From Platycnemis pennipes (taxonomy: Eukaryota; Arthropoda; Insecta; Odonata; Platycnemididae): a stretch of 64,000 nucleotides of DNA. Every line of letters starts with the position of its first letter. Within the stretch, counting starts at the first letter, position 1. Shown here in pieces: positions 22,701 to 33,740 of the stretch. Both the position numbers and the translations under genes were made by a program. Below the pieces are notes generated by a model. That model searched no databases, was not told the origin of the DNA, and saw nothing but the letters and a program-made list of their open reading frames with translations. The stretch spans positions 150,210,746-150,274,745 of the forward strand of contig OW121846.1 in the NCBI GenBank assembly GCA_933228895.1, written 5' to 3'.

Positions 22701-25700
22701 CATCTTTAGAAAAACTTGACACTTTCTACTCTTCTCATCGATGTTTACTGAATTATGTGCAAATAAGTCATCGAAATTTAAATTATCGAGTAGTGGCACT
22801 CCTCTCTATTATGGATGATCCATCTAAAATCACTTCTAGAGCAATCTTTAGAAAAAATTGACACTTTCTACTCCTCTCAGCGATGTTCACTGAATTATGT
22901 GCAAATGAATCATCGAATTTAAAAATATCGATTCTTGGCACTCCTCTCTATTATGGATAATCCATCTAAAATCACTTCTAGGGCCATCGTTAGAAGAAAT
23001 TGACACTTTCTACTCTTCTCAGCGATGTTCACTGAAATATGTGCAAATAAATCATCGAAATTAAAAATATCGAGTCGTGTCACTCCTCTCTATTATGGAT
23101 GATCCATCTAAAATCACTTCTAGAGCCATCTTTAGAAAAAATTGACACTTTCTACACTTCTCAGCGAAATTCACTGAATTATGTGCATATAAATTATCGA
23201 AATTAAAAATATCGATTCGTGGCACTCCTCTCTATTATGGATCATCCATCTAAAATCACTACTAGAGCCATCTTTAAAAGAAATTGTCACTTTCTACTCT
23301 TCTCAGCGATGTTCACTGAATTATGTGCAAATAAATCATCGCATTTAAAAATAATGATTCGTGGCACTCCTCTCTATTATGGATCATCCATCTAAAATCA
23401 CTTCTAGAGCCATCTTTAGAAAAAATTGTCACTTTTTTCTCTTGTCAGCGATGTTCACTGAATTATGTGCAAATAAATCAGCAAAATTAAAAACATTGAT
23501 TCGTGTCACTCCTCTCTATTATATATCATCCATCTAAAATCAGTTCTAGAGCCTTCACTAGGCAACATTGAATCTTTGTACTCTTCTCAACGAAATTCAC
23601 TGAAATTAGTGCAAACAAATCATTGTTTTTAAAAATATCGGTTCGTGGCTTTCCTCTCTATAAAGGATCATCCATCTAAAATCACTTCTATGGCCATCTT
23701 AAGAAAAAATTGTCACTTTCTACTCTTCTCATCGATGTTTACTGAATTATGTGCAAATAAGTCATCGAAATTTAAATTATCGAGTCGTGGCACTCCTCTC
23801 TATTATGGATGATCCATCTAAAATCACTTCTAGAGCAATCTTTAGAGAAAATTGACACTTTCTATTCTTCTCAGCGATGTTCACTAAAATATGTGCAAAT
23901 AAATCATCGAAATTAAAAATATCGATCCGTGGCTCTCCTCTCTATTACGTATCAACCATCCGAAATCATTTCTACAGCCATCTTTAGAAAATATTGACAC
24001 ATTCTACACTTCTCAGCGATGTTCACTGAAATATGTGCAAATAAATCATCGAAATTAAAAATATCGATTCGTGGCACTCTTCTCTATTATGGATCATCCA
24101 TCTAAAATCACTTCTAGAGCCATCTTTAGTAAAAATTGACACTTTCTACTCTTCTCAGCGATGTTCACTGAATTATGTGCAAATGAATCATCGAATTTAA
24201 AAATATCGATTCTTGGCACTCCTCTCTATTATGGATAATCCATTTAAAATCACTTCTAGGGCCATCGTTAGAAGAAATTGACACTTTCTACTCTTCTCAG
24301 TGATGTTCACTGAAATATGTGCAAATAAATCATCGAAATTAAAAATATCGAGTCGTGGCACTCCTCTCTATTATGGATGATCCATCTAAAATCACTTCTG
24401 GAGCCATCTTTAGAAAAAATTGACACTTTCTACACTTCTCAGCGAAATACACTGAATTATGTGCATGTAAATCATCGAAATTCAAAATATCGATTCGTCG
24501 CACTCCTCTCTATTATGGATCATCCATCTAAAATCACTTCTAGAGCCATCTTTAGAAAAAATTAAAACTTTCTACTCTTCTCAGCGAAATTCACTGAATT
24601 ATGTGCATATAAATCATCGAAATTAGAAATATCGATTCGTCGCACTCCTCTCTATTATGGATCATCCATTTAATATCACTTCTAGAGCCATCTTTAGAAA
24701 AAATTGACACTTTCTACTCTTCTCAGCGATGTTCACTGAATTAGGTGCAAATTAATCAACGAAATTAAAAATATCGATTCGTAGCACTCCTCTCTATTTA
24801 GGATCATCCATCTAAAATCACTTCTAGAGCCATCTTTAGAAAAAATTGACACTTTCTATTCTTCTCAGCGATGTTCACTAAAATATGTTCAAATTAGTCA
24901 GCGAAATTAAACATATCGATTCGTGGCACTCCTCTCTATTTAGGATCATCCATCTAAAATCACTTCTAGAGCCATCTTTAGAAAAAATTAAAACTTTCTA
25001 CTCTTCTCATCGATGTTCAATGAATTATGTGCAAATAAATCAGCGAAAATAAAAATATCGATTCGTGGCTGTCCTCTCTAATCTTGGTCTACCTTCAAAA
25101 ATCACTTCTATAGCCATCTATAGAAAAAATTGACACTTTCTACTCTTCTCAGCGAAATTCACTGAATTCTGTGCAAATAAAACAGCGAAATTAAAAATAT
25201 CGATTCGTGGCACTCCTCTCTATTATGGATCATCTGTCCGAAATCACTTCTAGAGCCATCTTTAGAAAAAATTGACACTTTCTACTCTTCTCAGCGATGT
25301 TCACACAATTATGTGAATATAAATCAGCGAAATCAAAAATGTCGGTACGTGGACTTCCTCTCTGTTAGGACTCATCCAACTAAAATCATTTCTAGAGCCA
25401 TCATTAGGCAACAGTGACTCTTTATACTCTTCTCAGCAAAATTCACTTAATTGTGTGCAAATACATCATCGAAATTTAAAATATCGATTCGTGGCACTCC
25501 TCTCTATTTAGGATCATCCATATAAAATCACTTCTATAGCCATCTTTAGAAAAACTTGACACTTTCTACTCTTCTCAGCTATGTTCACTGAATTATGTGC
25601 AAATAAATCAGCGAAATTAAAAACATCGATTCATGGCACTCCTCTCTATTATGGATCATCTGTCCGAATTCACTTCTAGAGCCATCTTTAGAAAAAATAT

Positions 25701-28688
25701 ACACTTTCTACTCTTCTCAGCGATGTTCACACAATTATGTGAAAATAAATCAGCGAAATTAAAAATATCGATTCATGGCACTCCGTATATTATGGGTCAT
25801 CCATTCGAAATCACTTCTAGAGCCATCTTTAGAAAAAATTGACACTTTCTATTCTTCTCAGCGATGTGAACTGAAATATGTGCAAATAAATCATCGAAAT
25901 TAAAAATATCGATTCGTGGCACTCCTCTCTATTTTGGATCATCCATCGAAAATCACTTCTAGAGCCATCTTTAGGAAAAATTAAAACTTTCTACTCTTCT
26001 CATTGATGTTCACTGGATTATGTGCAAATTAATCAGCGAAATTAAAAATATCGATTCGTGGCACTCCTCTCTATTGTGGATCATCCATCTAAATTCACTT
26101 CTAGACCCATCTTTAGAAAAAATTGACACTTTCTACTCTTCTCATCGATGTTCACTGAAATATGTGCAAATAAATCATCGAAATTAGAAATATCGATTCG
26201 TGGCACTCCTCTCTATTATGGATAATCCATCTAAAATAACTTCTAGAGCCGTCTTTAGAAAAAATTGACACTTTCTACTCTTCTCATCGATGTTCACTGA
26301 AATATGTGCAAATAAATCATCGAAATTAAAAATATCGATTCGTTGCACTCCTCTCTATTATGTATAATCCATCTAAAATAACTTCTACAGCCATCTTTAG
26401 AAAAAAATTGACACTTTCTACTTTTCTCAGCGATGTTCACTGAATTATGTGCAAATTAATCTGCGAAATTAAAAATATCGATTAATGGCACTCCTCTTTA
26501 TTGTGGATCATCTATCTAAAATCACTTCTAGAGCCATCTTTAGAGAAAATTGACACTTTCTATTCTTCTCAGCGATGTTCACTAAAATATGTGCAAATAA
26601 ATCATCGAAATTAAAAATATCGATCCGTGGCTCTCCTCTCTATTACGTATCAACCATCCGAAATCATTTCTACAGCCATCTTTAGAAAATATTGACACAT
26701 TCTACACTTCTCAGCGATGTTCACTGAAATATGTGCAAATAAATCATCGAAATTAAAAATATCGATTCGTGGCACTCTTCTCTATTATGGATCATCCATC
26801 TAAAATCACTTCTAGAGCCATCTTTAGTAAAAATTGACACTTTCTACTCTTCTCAGCGATGTTCACTGAATTATGTGCAAATTAATCAGCGAAATTAAAA
26901 ATATCGATTCGTGGCACTCCTCTCTATTATGGATCATCCATCTAAAATCACTTCTAGAGCCATCCTTAAAAAAAATTGACACTTTCCACTCTTCTCATCG
27001 ATGTTCGCTGAATTATGTGCAAATTAATCAGCAAAATTAAAAATATCGATTCGTGGCACTCCTCTCTATTATGGATTATCCATCTAAAATCACTCTAAGA
27101 GCCATCTTTAGAAAAAATTGACACTTTCTACTCTTCTCATCGATGTTCACTGAAATATGTGCAAATAAATCATCGAAATTAAAAATATCGATTCGTTGCA
27201 CTCCTCTCTATTATGTATAATCCATCTAAAATAACTTCTGCAGCCATCTTTAGAAAAAAATTGACACTTTCTACTTTTCTCAGCGATGTTCACTGAATTA
27301 TGTGCAAATTAATCTGCGAAATTAAAAATATCGATTAATGGCACTCCTCTTTATTGTGGATCATCTATCTAAAATCACTTCTAGAGCCATCTTTAGAGAA
27401 AATTGACACTTTCTATTCTTCTCAGCGATGTTCACTAAAATATGTGCAAATAAATCATCGAAATTAAAAATATCGATCCGTGGCACTCCTCTCTATTACG
27501 TATCAACCATCCGAAATCATTTCTACAGCCATCTTTAGAAAATATTGACACATTCTACACTTCTCAGCGATGTTCACTGAAATATGTGCAAATAAATCAT
27601 CGAAATTAAAAATATCGATTCGTGGCACTCTTCTCTATTATGGATCATCCATCTAAAATCACTTCTAGAGCCATCTTTAGTAAAAATTGACACTTTCTAC
27701 TCTTCTCAGCGATGTTCACTGAATTATGTGCAAATTAATCCGCGAAATTAAAAATATCGATTCGTGGCACTCCTCTCTATTATGGATCATCCATCTAAAA
27801 TCACTTCTAGAGCCATCCTTAAAAAAAATTGACACTTTCCACTCTTCTCATCGATGTTCGCTGAATTATGTGCAAATTAATCAGCAAAATTAAAAATATC
27901 GATTCGTGGCACTCCTCTCTATTATGGATTATCCATCTAAAATCACTCTAAGAGCCATCTTTAGAAAAAATTGACACTTTCTACTCTTCTCAGCGATGTT
28001 CACTGATTTATGTGCAAATTAATCAGCGAAATTAAAAATATCGAGTCGTGGCACTCCTCTCTATTATCTATTATCTGTCCGAAATCACTTCTAGAGCCAT
28101 CTTAAAAAAAATTGACACTTTCTTCTCTTCTCAGCGAAATTCACTGAATTCTGTGCAAAAAAAACAGCGAAATTAAAAATATCGATTCGTGGCACTCCTC
28201 TCTATCATGGATTATACATCTAAAATCACTTCTAGAGCCATCTTTAGAAAAAATTGTCACTTTTTTCTCTTGTCAGCGATGTTCACTGAATTATGTGCAA
28301 ATAAATCAGCAAAATTAAAAACATCGATTCGTGTCACTCCTCTCTATTATAAATCATCCATCTAAAATCACTTCTAGAGCCTTCACTAGGCAACATTGAC
28401 TCTTTGTACTCTTCTCAACGAAATTCACTGAAATTAGTGCAAACAAATCATTGTTTTTAAAAATATCGGTTTGTGGCTTTCCTCTCTATAAAGGATCATC
28501 CATCTAAAATCACTTCCGGAGCCATCTTTAGAAAAAATTAAAACTTTCTACTCTTCTCAGCCATGTTAACTGAATCATGTGCAAATAAATCATCGAAATT
28601 AAAAATATCGGTTCGTGGCCTTCCTCTTTTCTAAGGATCATCCATCTAAAACCACTTCTATGGCCATCTTTAGAAAAAATTGACACTT
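19797..28688 (+). repeat. 142-bp satellite array, left block (about 62 monomers)
   Basis: Head-to-tail monomers of about 142 bp, measured between successive GATGTTCACTGAA sites (19902, 20044, 20186). Landmarks in each unit are AAAAATATCGATTCGTGGCA, CTCCTCTCTATTATGGATCA, CACTTCTAGAGCCATC and CTACTCTTCTCAGC. All units are in one orientation. The first unit enters mid-monomer at about 19797 and is of a divergent type (TTCTTGGTCTACCTTC). Open frames inside are by-products: three units (426 bp) return to the same frame. Internal duplications of 5-6 units are present. The block ends where the LTR element is inserted, 4 bp after GACACTT begins to repeat on the far side. Confidence 0.97.
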
Positions 28689-28828
28689 TGTCGCGTTCTC
28701 GCCCTCATGGAGGGCGGGAAGCGACCGAGACTCCTCTGTCCCATGGCCTCGGAGCTTCATTCTGATGGAGAGGGCGGCGAGGACTACCAAAAAAATAAAA
28801 TAACAACAAATGCTCCAAAGGAACGGGG

Positions 28829-28834
28829 TTTATT
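28829..28834 (-). terminator. Polyadenylation signal of the LTR
   Basis: AATAAA on the minus strand, followed by a U/GU-rich stretch (TTTGTTGTTATTTTATTTTT), as expected for a cleavage and polyadenylation site. The same signal is at 34801-34806 in the 5' LTR. Confidence 0.65.
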
Positions 28835-29468
28835 TTTTCCTTAGTGAAAAATGAGATACAGGGGAGAAAGGCGAGCCTTCCTCCCACAAAAAAATTAACT
28901 GGCGGGATACGCCTTAGTTCTGCGCCCTCTTCTGCGGCGTCTCCGGGCCGAACAGCGACCGGCAGACTTGGGGGTCGCGCCTATTGACCGGCCCTGGAGA
29001 GAGGCGGCAGTAGGGGGTGACCGGCGAGTCCAGCGGCCGAAGCTGGTACTGCGGCGGCGTCCGGAGAGGGCTGAGCGGCGGTCCCACTGCAAGGCTTGCG
29101 AGCCACGCAGAGTCCGGGGACGATGCCGGGGAGGCTGGGGCACCCTTCTCCGGCGAAGGCAGCGGGCTGAGGAGCGGGATGGCCCAGGAAGCGGCCTCCT
29201 TGATCCACGCCTGGAGGCGCCGCCAATGTCGACGCTCCTCTGCGGCGACCTGGCGTTGGCGCTGGCCTCGGCGGCGGTTCCGGCGAGGTAACTGGTCCGA
29301 ATCGGACCGCTGCCTCATGGATGAGAGAGTCCTCGAGGAGCAGTCAGGAAATAGGTACGCCGGCACTAGCTCAAAGGCGGAGCCCGAACTGTAGCGTGCG
29401 GCGTACCCTGGGTGGTGGAGGAGGGAGCTCGAAGGCAGAGCCTGAACTATGTTCCGTCCACCCGGTGG

Positions 29469-29505
29469 ACTCTGATTTTCCCTGGCCGGGACCCTGGCTT
29501 ATATT
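29469..29505 (-). promoter_or_regulatory. LTR core promoter, 3' LTR copy
   Basis: AATATAAG on the minus strand at 29505-29498 and an initiator-like TCAGAGT at 29475-29469, about 29 nt apart centre to +1. This places the U3/R boundary at about 29473. Confidence 0.6.
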
Positions 29506-29619
29506 CCGTCCGGAGAAGGGGGTGTGGCCAGGGTCGGCCCAATCAGGGTGCGTTGGCGGAGCGCAGGGAGGGGGAGCGCGCGCGGGGGAGGGGAAAAAGT
29601 GAACGGCGCCCTGGCGCAC

Positions 29620-30075
29620 TTCGGAGGCGGGGGCGAGTGGAAACCCGTGACGTCGCCTGGCGTGGGAGGGGAGCGTTTCTTCCACGTGGCTCGGTGTCCG
29701 GGCGCACTCCGGAGGCGGGGGCGAGGCGGTGGGAAAACCCGTGACGTCGCCTGGTGTGGGGAGGGAAGCGCTTCTTCCACGTGGCTCGGTGTCCGGGCGC
29801 ACTCCGGAGGCGGGGGCGAGGCGGTGGGAAAACCCGTGACGTCGCCTGGTGTGGGGAGGGAAGCGCTTCTTCCACGTGGCTCGGTGTCCGGGCGCACTCC
29901 GGAGGCGGGGGCGAGGCGGTGGGAAAACCCGTGACGTCGCCTGGTGTGGGGAGGGAAGCGCTTCTTCCACGTGGCTCGGTGTCCGGGCGCACTCCGGAGG
30001 CGGGGGCGAGGCGGTGGGAAAACCCGTGACGTCGCCTGGTGTGGGGAGGGGAGCGCTTCTTCTACGTGGCTCGGT
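29620..30075. repeat. 95-bp tandem repeats in U3, five copies
   Basis: GTGACGTCGCCTGG recurs at 29647, 29741, 29836, 29931 and 30026 (spacing 94, 95, 95, 95). Each unit carries a CRE-like TGACGTC and a palindromic E-box CCACGTGG, both candidate enhancer sites, upstream of the TATA box in element orientation. The 5' LTR has only three copies (35619, 35713, 35808). Confidence 0.95.
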
Positions 30076-30176
30076 TGCTAGGCGGGAGGGTAGTTCCTGC
30101 GGGAGACGCGAGATGCCGGCGGCCGCGCGGCGTCCGGAAACGGCGCGTATTTCGGACCACTGTAGCGGGCGCATCA

Positions 30177-30196
30177 TTCCACCCCTCCCACTTTGG
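30177..30196 (-). other. Polypurine tract
   Basis: Minus-strand AAAGTGGGAGGGGTGGAA lies immediately before the 3' LTR, where plus-strand DNA synthesis is primed. It is purine-rich with two T interruptions. Confidence 0.7.
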
Positions 30197-30236
30197 CCGA
30201 AAATGCGCGCCGTCGTGGGACCGGCGGTCTCCTTAC

Positions 30237-30362
30237 ACTAGGCCGTATGGGGTCGGTTCATAGCCCTGTTCTCATTTCACTAGGCCGTCTGGTGTCGGTC
30301 CATAGCACTGTTCTCATTTCACTAGGCCGTCTGGTGTCGGTCCATAGCACTGATCTCACTAC
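30237..30362. repeat. 42-bp tandem repeat, three copies
   Basis: ACTAGGCCGT starts units at 30237, 30279 and 30321, exactly 42 bp apart. Units two and three are almost identical and the first is more divergent. It lies between the pol stop and the polypurine tract. Confidence 0.92.
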
Positions 30363-30365
30363 ACT

Positions 30366-33300
30366 TCACTGCCGCTCTCGTCGAGCGGTGGAGTTCCAGC
30401 ACCGGGTTGGGTAGCGTCCTTTCCCGGGCGGCGCCTCGTTCCTCTCTTTGGTGTCCGCTTCCTGGGGGTGGCGGCGTGGATGGGGGCGTCGTTGTCGATC
30501 TTGGGCGTGTACCTTCCGGCGCTGACCGTTTGACAAGCGCACCCAGTACACCGCAGAGCTGAGGGCTTCCTCGATCTTACCCGGTCCTTCCCACCTTGGC
30601 GCAAATCCAGCATGGAAATTACGTGTGGCGTCGGATAGTGGGTGCGTCCGCACAAGCACAGCGTCTCCCACCGCGAAGGCGGGGCTGCTGTTTCCGTCCT
30701 TTGTGTAGCGCTGCTGGTATTGCTCCTGGTTCCGGCGGATTTGGGCGATGCGCTCCTGCGCCATCGTCGAGGGTGCTCGAGGTTCCGCTTCATCCTGGGG
30801 TGGCGAAAAAGCCCACTCGCCGGGTCCCCGGAGGTTTCTCCCGAGCAAGGACTCTGCCGGGGAGAACTGAGTGGCGACGTTGCGGCGACGTCTCATCGAG
30901 AACAAGATGGCCGGAACCTTCTTGTCCCACTCCCGGTGGTTCTCCTCGAGGCTCAGCCGGAGTCCCTGCTTCAGGTCTTGGTTTCGTCTCTCCGTTGGGT
31001 TGGCCTGGGGATGGTAGGTGGGTGTGGTCCAGTGGATCGCCTCCCAGCGGGTGCAGGCGTCCTTCCATCGCTGGCCAGTGAATTGTTTGCCATTGTCGGA
31101 CAGTATGTGGGCTGGGTAACCCCAGCGAGCAAACACTTCGTTTTCCATGGTGCGGATGACGCCGGGTGCTTCCGCGTTCCCCAGCGGAAAAGCTTCCGTC
31201 CAGCGGGAGAATAGGTCGGTGACAACCAGGAGGCTCACCTTTACCCGAGCGGAGCGGGGGTATGGCCCCATAAGGTCTACGGCAATTGATTCCCATGGCT
31301 GTTGTGGTTTGTGGGCCCGGAGAGGGGCGCTGGTGCCTCTGCGTCCACCTTTCCGACAAGCGCACTTGAGACAACTTCGCACGTAACTCCGGACGTCGGC
31401 GGGTGCGGTGTCCCAGTCGTACCCTTGGTTGAGGGCGTTCAGGGTGGCTTTAGCTCCGGGGTGTCCTTCCAACGGCCCGTCGTGGTATCGCCGAATAATT
31501 TCCTCCCGGAGGGGTGCAGGGACAAGCAGTCTCCAGGGCCGGGCGTTCGCGCGGCGGAACCACACGTAGCCGTCGTCTTCCTTGTGCCTCTGGAGGTAGC
31601 CTTCCTGTCTCCGGGTTCTCGAAGTGAGGGCGAGGAGTTCCTGGATCTTCTGCCGGGTACGGGTGACCCCGGGGTCCGTTAGCTGTTCCTGTTTGGTCCG
31701 GTCATAGAGTTCCGGTGCAGGCAGGATCTGAGCGATCTGCGGTGGGACCATCCGGTCCAAGTCCAGGGTCAGTTTCTCCGCCGTCGCGGTGGGTGACCGC
31801 GAGAGGGCGTCCGGAAGTTCGTTGTCCCTACCGGGGCAGTGCTCCACCTCGAAAACGTACTCCTGCAGTAGGAGAGCCCACCGTGTCAGTTTGGCACGGC
31901 TGTCCTTCATCTTCTCGAGCCATGTTAACGCCCGGCTGTCGGTCCGTAGCAGAAAGGGTTGATCGGCAAGATACTGGTGGTAGCGTTTGACTGCCCAGAC
32001 AACCGCAAGGCATTCTTGCTCATTCCCATGGTACTTGCTCTCCGTCGGACCCAATTTTGCGCTGGCGTACGCGATGATTCGGCGTTCTTGGTTCGGCCCC
32101 TGTTGGTAGAGGACCGCCCCCAATCCGACTCCGGACGCGTCTGTCTGTAGGACGAATGGTTTTGCTAGGTCCGGCCGGGAGAGGGGCCGAATCGTCTGGA
32201 ATGCCTGCTTCATTCGGTCGAATGCCTGCTGCTGATCTGGGCCCCAAATCCAGCGGATCGTTGGGCTGAGGAGTGCGGTGATTGGTGCGAGGATTTCGGC
32301 TAAGCGAGGCACATAATCTCGGAGCCAATTGCACAGGCCCATCAGTTGTCGTGCCTGCTTTCGAGTCTTGGGTGGGACGGCATCAAGGACGGCCTGGATG
32401 CTCTCTGGACGGGGCTGATTCCCCTCCGGGGTGATGCGATGTCCCAGATAGTCCAGACTGGTTTTCCCAAATTGGCACTTTGCGGTAGCGCAGGTGAGGT
32501 GATGAGTACGCAGGCGTTCCAAAACCTTTTGGAGGTGGCCAAGGTGCTCATCGAAGGATCTGGAATATATGATGATGTCATCCAGATAGGCCAAGCAGAA
32601 AGTGCCGATATACCCCAGCAGGACTTCTTGCGTCATCAGACGTTGAAAAGAGCTCGGTGCATTCTTCAGGCCGAACGGCATGACTCGGAACTGATAAGTA
32701 GCACAGTCCGGGGTGCAGAAAGCGGTGAGGGGCCGAGACTCTGCTTCCATCGGGAGCTGCCAGTATCCCGACTTCAAGTCCAAGGTGGTGAAGATTGTGG
32801 AAGGTCCTAGGTCCCGGAGTGCGTCGTGGATGTTGAGCATAGGTTGTACAACGTCTACGGTGACGCGGTTGAGCCGCCGGTAATCCACGCAGAATCTCGG
32901 GGTATTGTCCTTCTTGTTGACGACGACCACTGGTGAGGCGTAGGGAGCGACGCTGGGTTCGATAATGCCTCCCTCGAGCATCTCTTGCACTTGCTGCTCG
33001 ATGATCTGCCTCTTCTCGCTTGAGTACCTGAAGGCTGGAGGTCGGGCGGGTAGATCGGCTCGTAAACGGATAGCGTGCGTCACTGTGGTCGCCCTCCCGG
33101 GGGTCATATTGCTCGCGAACACTGCCTGGTGTTCGCGGAGAATCTCGTGAAAACGCGCTCGATATGGTTCCGGGAAGCCGTGTTGCTGCAGGGTTGGAGG
33201 GTTCCAGGGTTCGGAGAGTTGTGGGGGTTTCGCCCACGTGACCGTGATGCGCTGGTCGGTCCCCAAAGAGATCGTTCGCTGTTGGTAGTCGATGACGGCG

Positions 33301-33740
33301 TTTACGCTCCGGAGCCATGGATGCCCCAAGATCATGTCTTCGGAGATATCATCCGTGATGGCCAGGGTGATGGGTGCTCGCAGCTGCTGTATGGTGAGAT
33401 TTGCACTCAGGGTCCCTTGGGCGTGGAACGTGTCCCCTCTCCGGACGGTGTGTAGGAGTGTGGGGTCAGGGGTAACCTTGGCTAAGAGAGCGTCTGGGAT
33501 GCAGCGGCTGGCGAGGAGGTTTATCCCAGCTCCGGTATCAATAAGGGCGGCGACTTCCTCCCCTTCGATCCCCACGCGTATCCTCAGGGGTGGCACTGGT
33601 TCTCCTCGGGCGGCTGGTTGAGTTGCCCCAATGGTTAATTTAGCGGGGTTGGTGAGGCCTTTGGGTTTCCCGCCCTGGCGTTTCCCGGCCGATTCTCCGG
33701 GCAGTCTCGATGGAAATGGTAACCGGGGCATAGCCGGCAT
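30366..33740 (-). CDS. pol: Pol polyprotein: protease, reverse transcriptase, RNase H, integrase
   Basis: An open frame of 1,124 codons without internal stops. Aspartic protease: ALIDTGAG at residues 66-72. Reverse transcriptase: CVDYRRLN (284-291), TLDLKSGYWQ (319-328), MPFGLKNAPSSFQRLM (354-369), catalytic YLDD (385-388). RNase H: QTDASG (532-537), ECLA (576-579), TDSRALTW (600-607), LPDALSR (642-648). Integrase: H2C2 zinc site H753, H760, C790, C793; DDE residues D822 (VDLMGP), D882 (SDNGKQF) and E917; then a GPY/F-like end (RWEGPGKIEEAL). No chromodomain is seen. The first Met at 33740 is probably incidental, since pol lies in the -1 frame of gag, overlaps it by 106 bp, and would be made by frameshifting. 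All catalytic residues are present, consistent with a functional product. Order and motifs are those of Gypsy/Ty3. Confidence 0.97.
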   Translation of the reverse strand: MPAMPRLPFPSRLPGESAGKRQGGKPKGLTNPAKLTIGATQPAARGEPVPPLRIRVGIEGEEVAALIDTGAGINLLASRCIPDALLAKVTPDPTLLHTVRRGDTFHAQGTLSANLTIQQLRAPITLAITDDISEDMILGHPWLRSVNAVIDYQQRTISLGTDQRITVTWAKPPQLSEPWNPPTLQQHGFPEPYRARFHEILREHQAVFASNMTPGRATTVTHAIRLRADLPARPPAFRYSSEKRQIIEQQVQEMLEGGIIEPSVAPYASPVVVVNKKDNTPRFCVDYRRLNRVTVDVVQPMLNIHDALRDLGPSTIFTTLDLKSGYWQLPMEAESRPLTAFCTPDCATYQFRVMPFGLKNAPSSFQRLMTQEVLLGYIGTFCLAYLDDIIIYSRSFDEHLGHLQKVLERLRTHHLTCATAKCQFGKTSLDYLGHRITPEGNQPRPESIQAVLDAVPPKTRKQARQLMGLCNWLRDYVPRLAEILAPITALLSPTIRWIWGPDQQQAFDRMKQAFQTIRPLSRPDLAKPFVLQTDASGVGLGAVLYQQGPNQERRIIAYASAKLGPTESKYHGNEQECLAVVWAVKRYHQYLADQPFLLRTDSRALTWLEKMKDSRAKLTRWALLLQEYVFEVEHCPGRDNELPDALSRSPTATAEKLTLDLDRMVPPQIAQILPAPELYDRTKQEQLTDPGVTRTRQKIQELLALTSRTRRQEGYLQRHKEDDGYVWFRRANARPWRLLVPAPLREEIIRRYHDGPLEGHPGAKATLNALNQGYDWDTAPADVRSYVRSCLKCACRKGGRRGTSAPLRAHKPQQPWESIAVDLMGPYPRSARVKVSLLVVTDLFSRWTEAFPLGNAEAPGVIRTMENEVFARWGYPAHILSDNGKQFTGQRWKDACTRWEAIHWTTPTYHPQANPTERRNQDLKQGLRLSLEENHREWDKKVPAILFSMRRRRNVATQFSPAESLLGRNLRGPGEWAFSPPQDEAEPRAPSTMAQERIAQIRRNQEQYQQRYTKDGNSSPAFAVGDAVLVRTHPLSDATRNFHAGFAPRWEGPGKIEEALSSAVYWVRLSNGQRRKVHAQDRQRRPHPRRHPQEADTKERNEAPPGKGRYPTRCWNSTARRERQ

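Larger units (their letters stand above)
28689..30176 (-). repeat. 3' LTR (1,488 bp)
   Basis: Same sequence as 34661-35958 except for two extra 95-bp repeat units (1488 - 1298 = 190) and two substitutions that I could see: 28768 G against 34740 T, and 30054 C against G. In element orientation it starts TGATGCGCCCGCTAC and ends GAACGCGACA. U3 holds the 95-bp repeats and the TATA box; R runs from about 29473 to the cleavage site below AATAAA (28829-28834); U5 is the last ~120 bp. Long open frames within it arise from the GC-rich repeats and are not genes. Confidence 0.95.

Noticed and set aside
19797..28688. CRISPR-like regular repeats
   Set aside because: The whole 142-bp unit is repeated, not a short repeat with unique spacers, and the context is eukaryotic.
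29371..30177. 268-codon frame and several shorter ones inside the LTRs
   Set aside because: They run through the 95-bp GC-rich repeats in several frames on both strands and have no family resemblance. They are low-complexity by-products.
30596..32810. Plus-strand frames of 100-190 codons opposite pol
   Set aside because: They are antisense shadows of a GC-rich coding sequence with clear RT, RNase H and integrase motifs on the minus strand.
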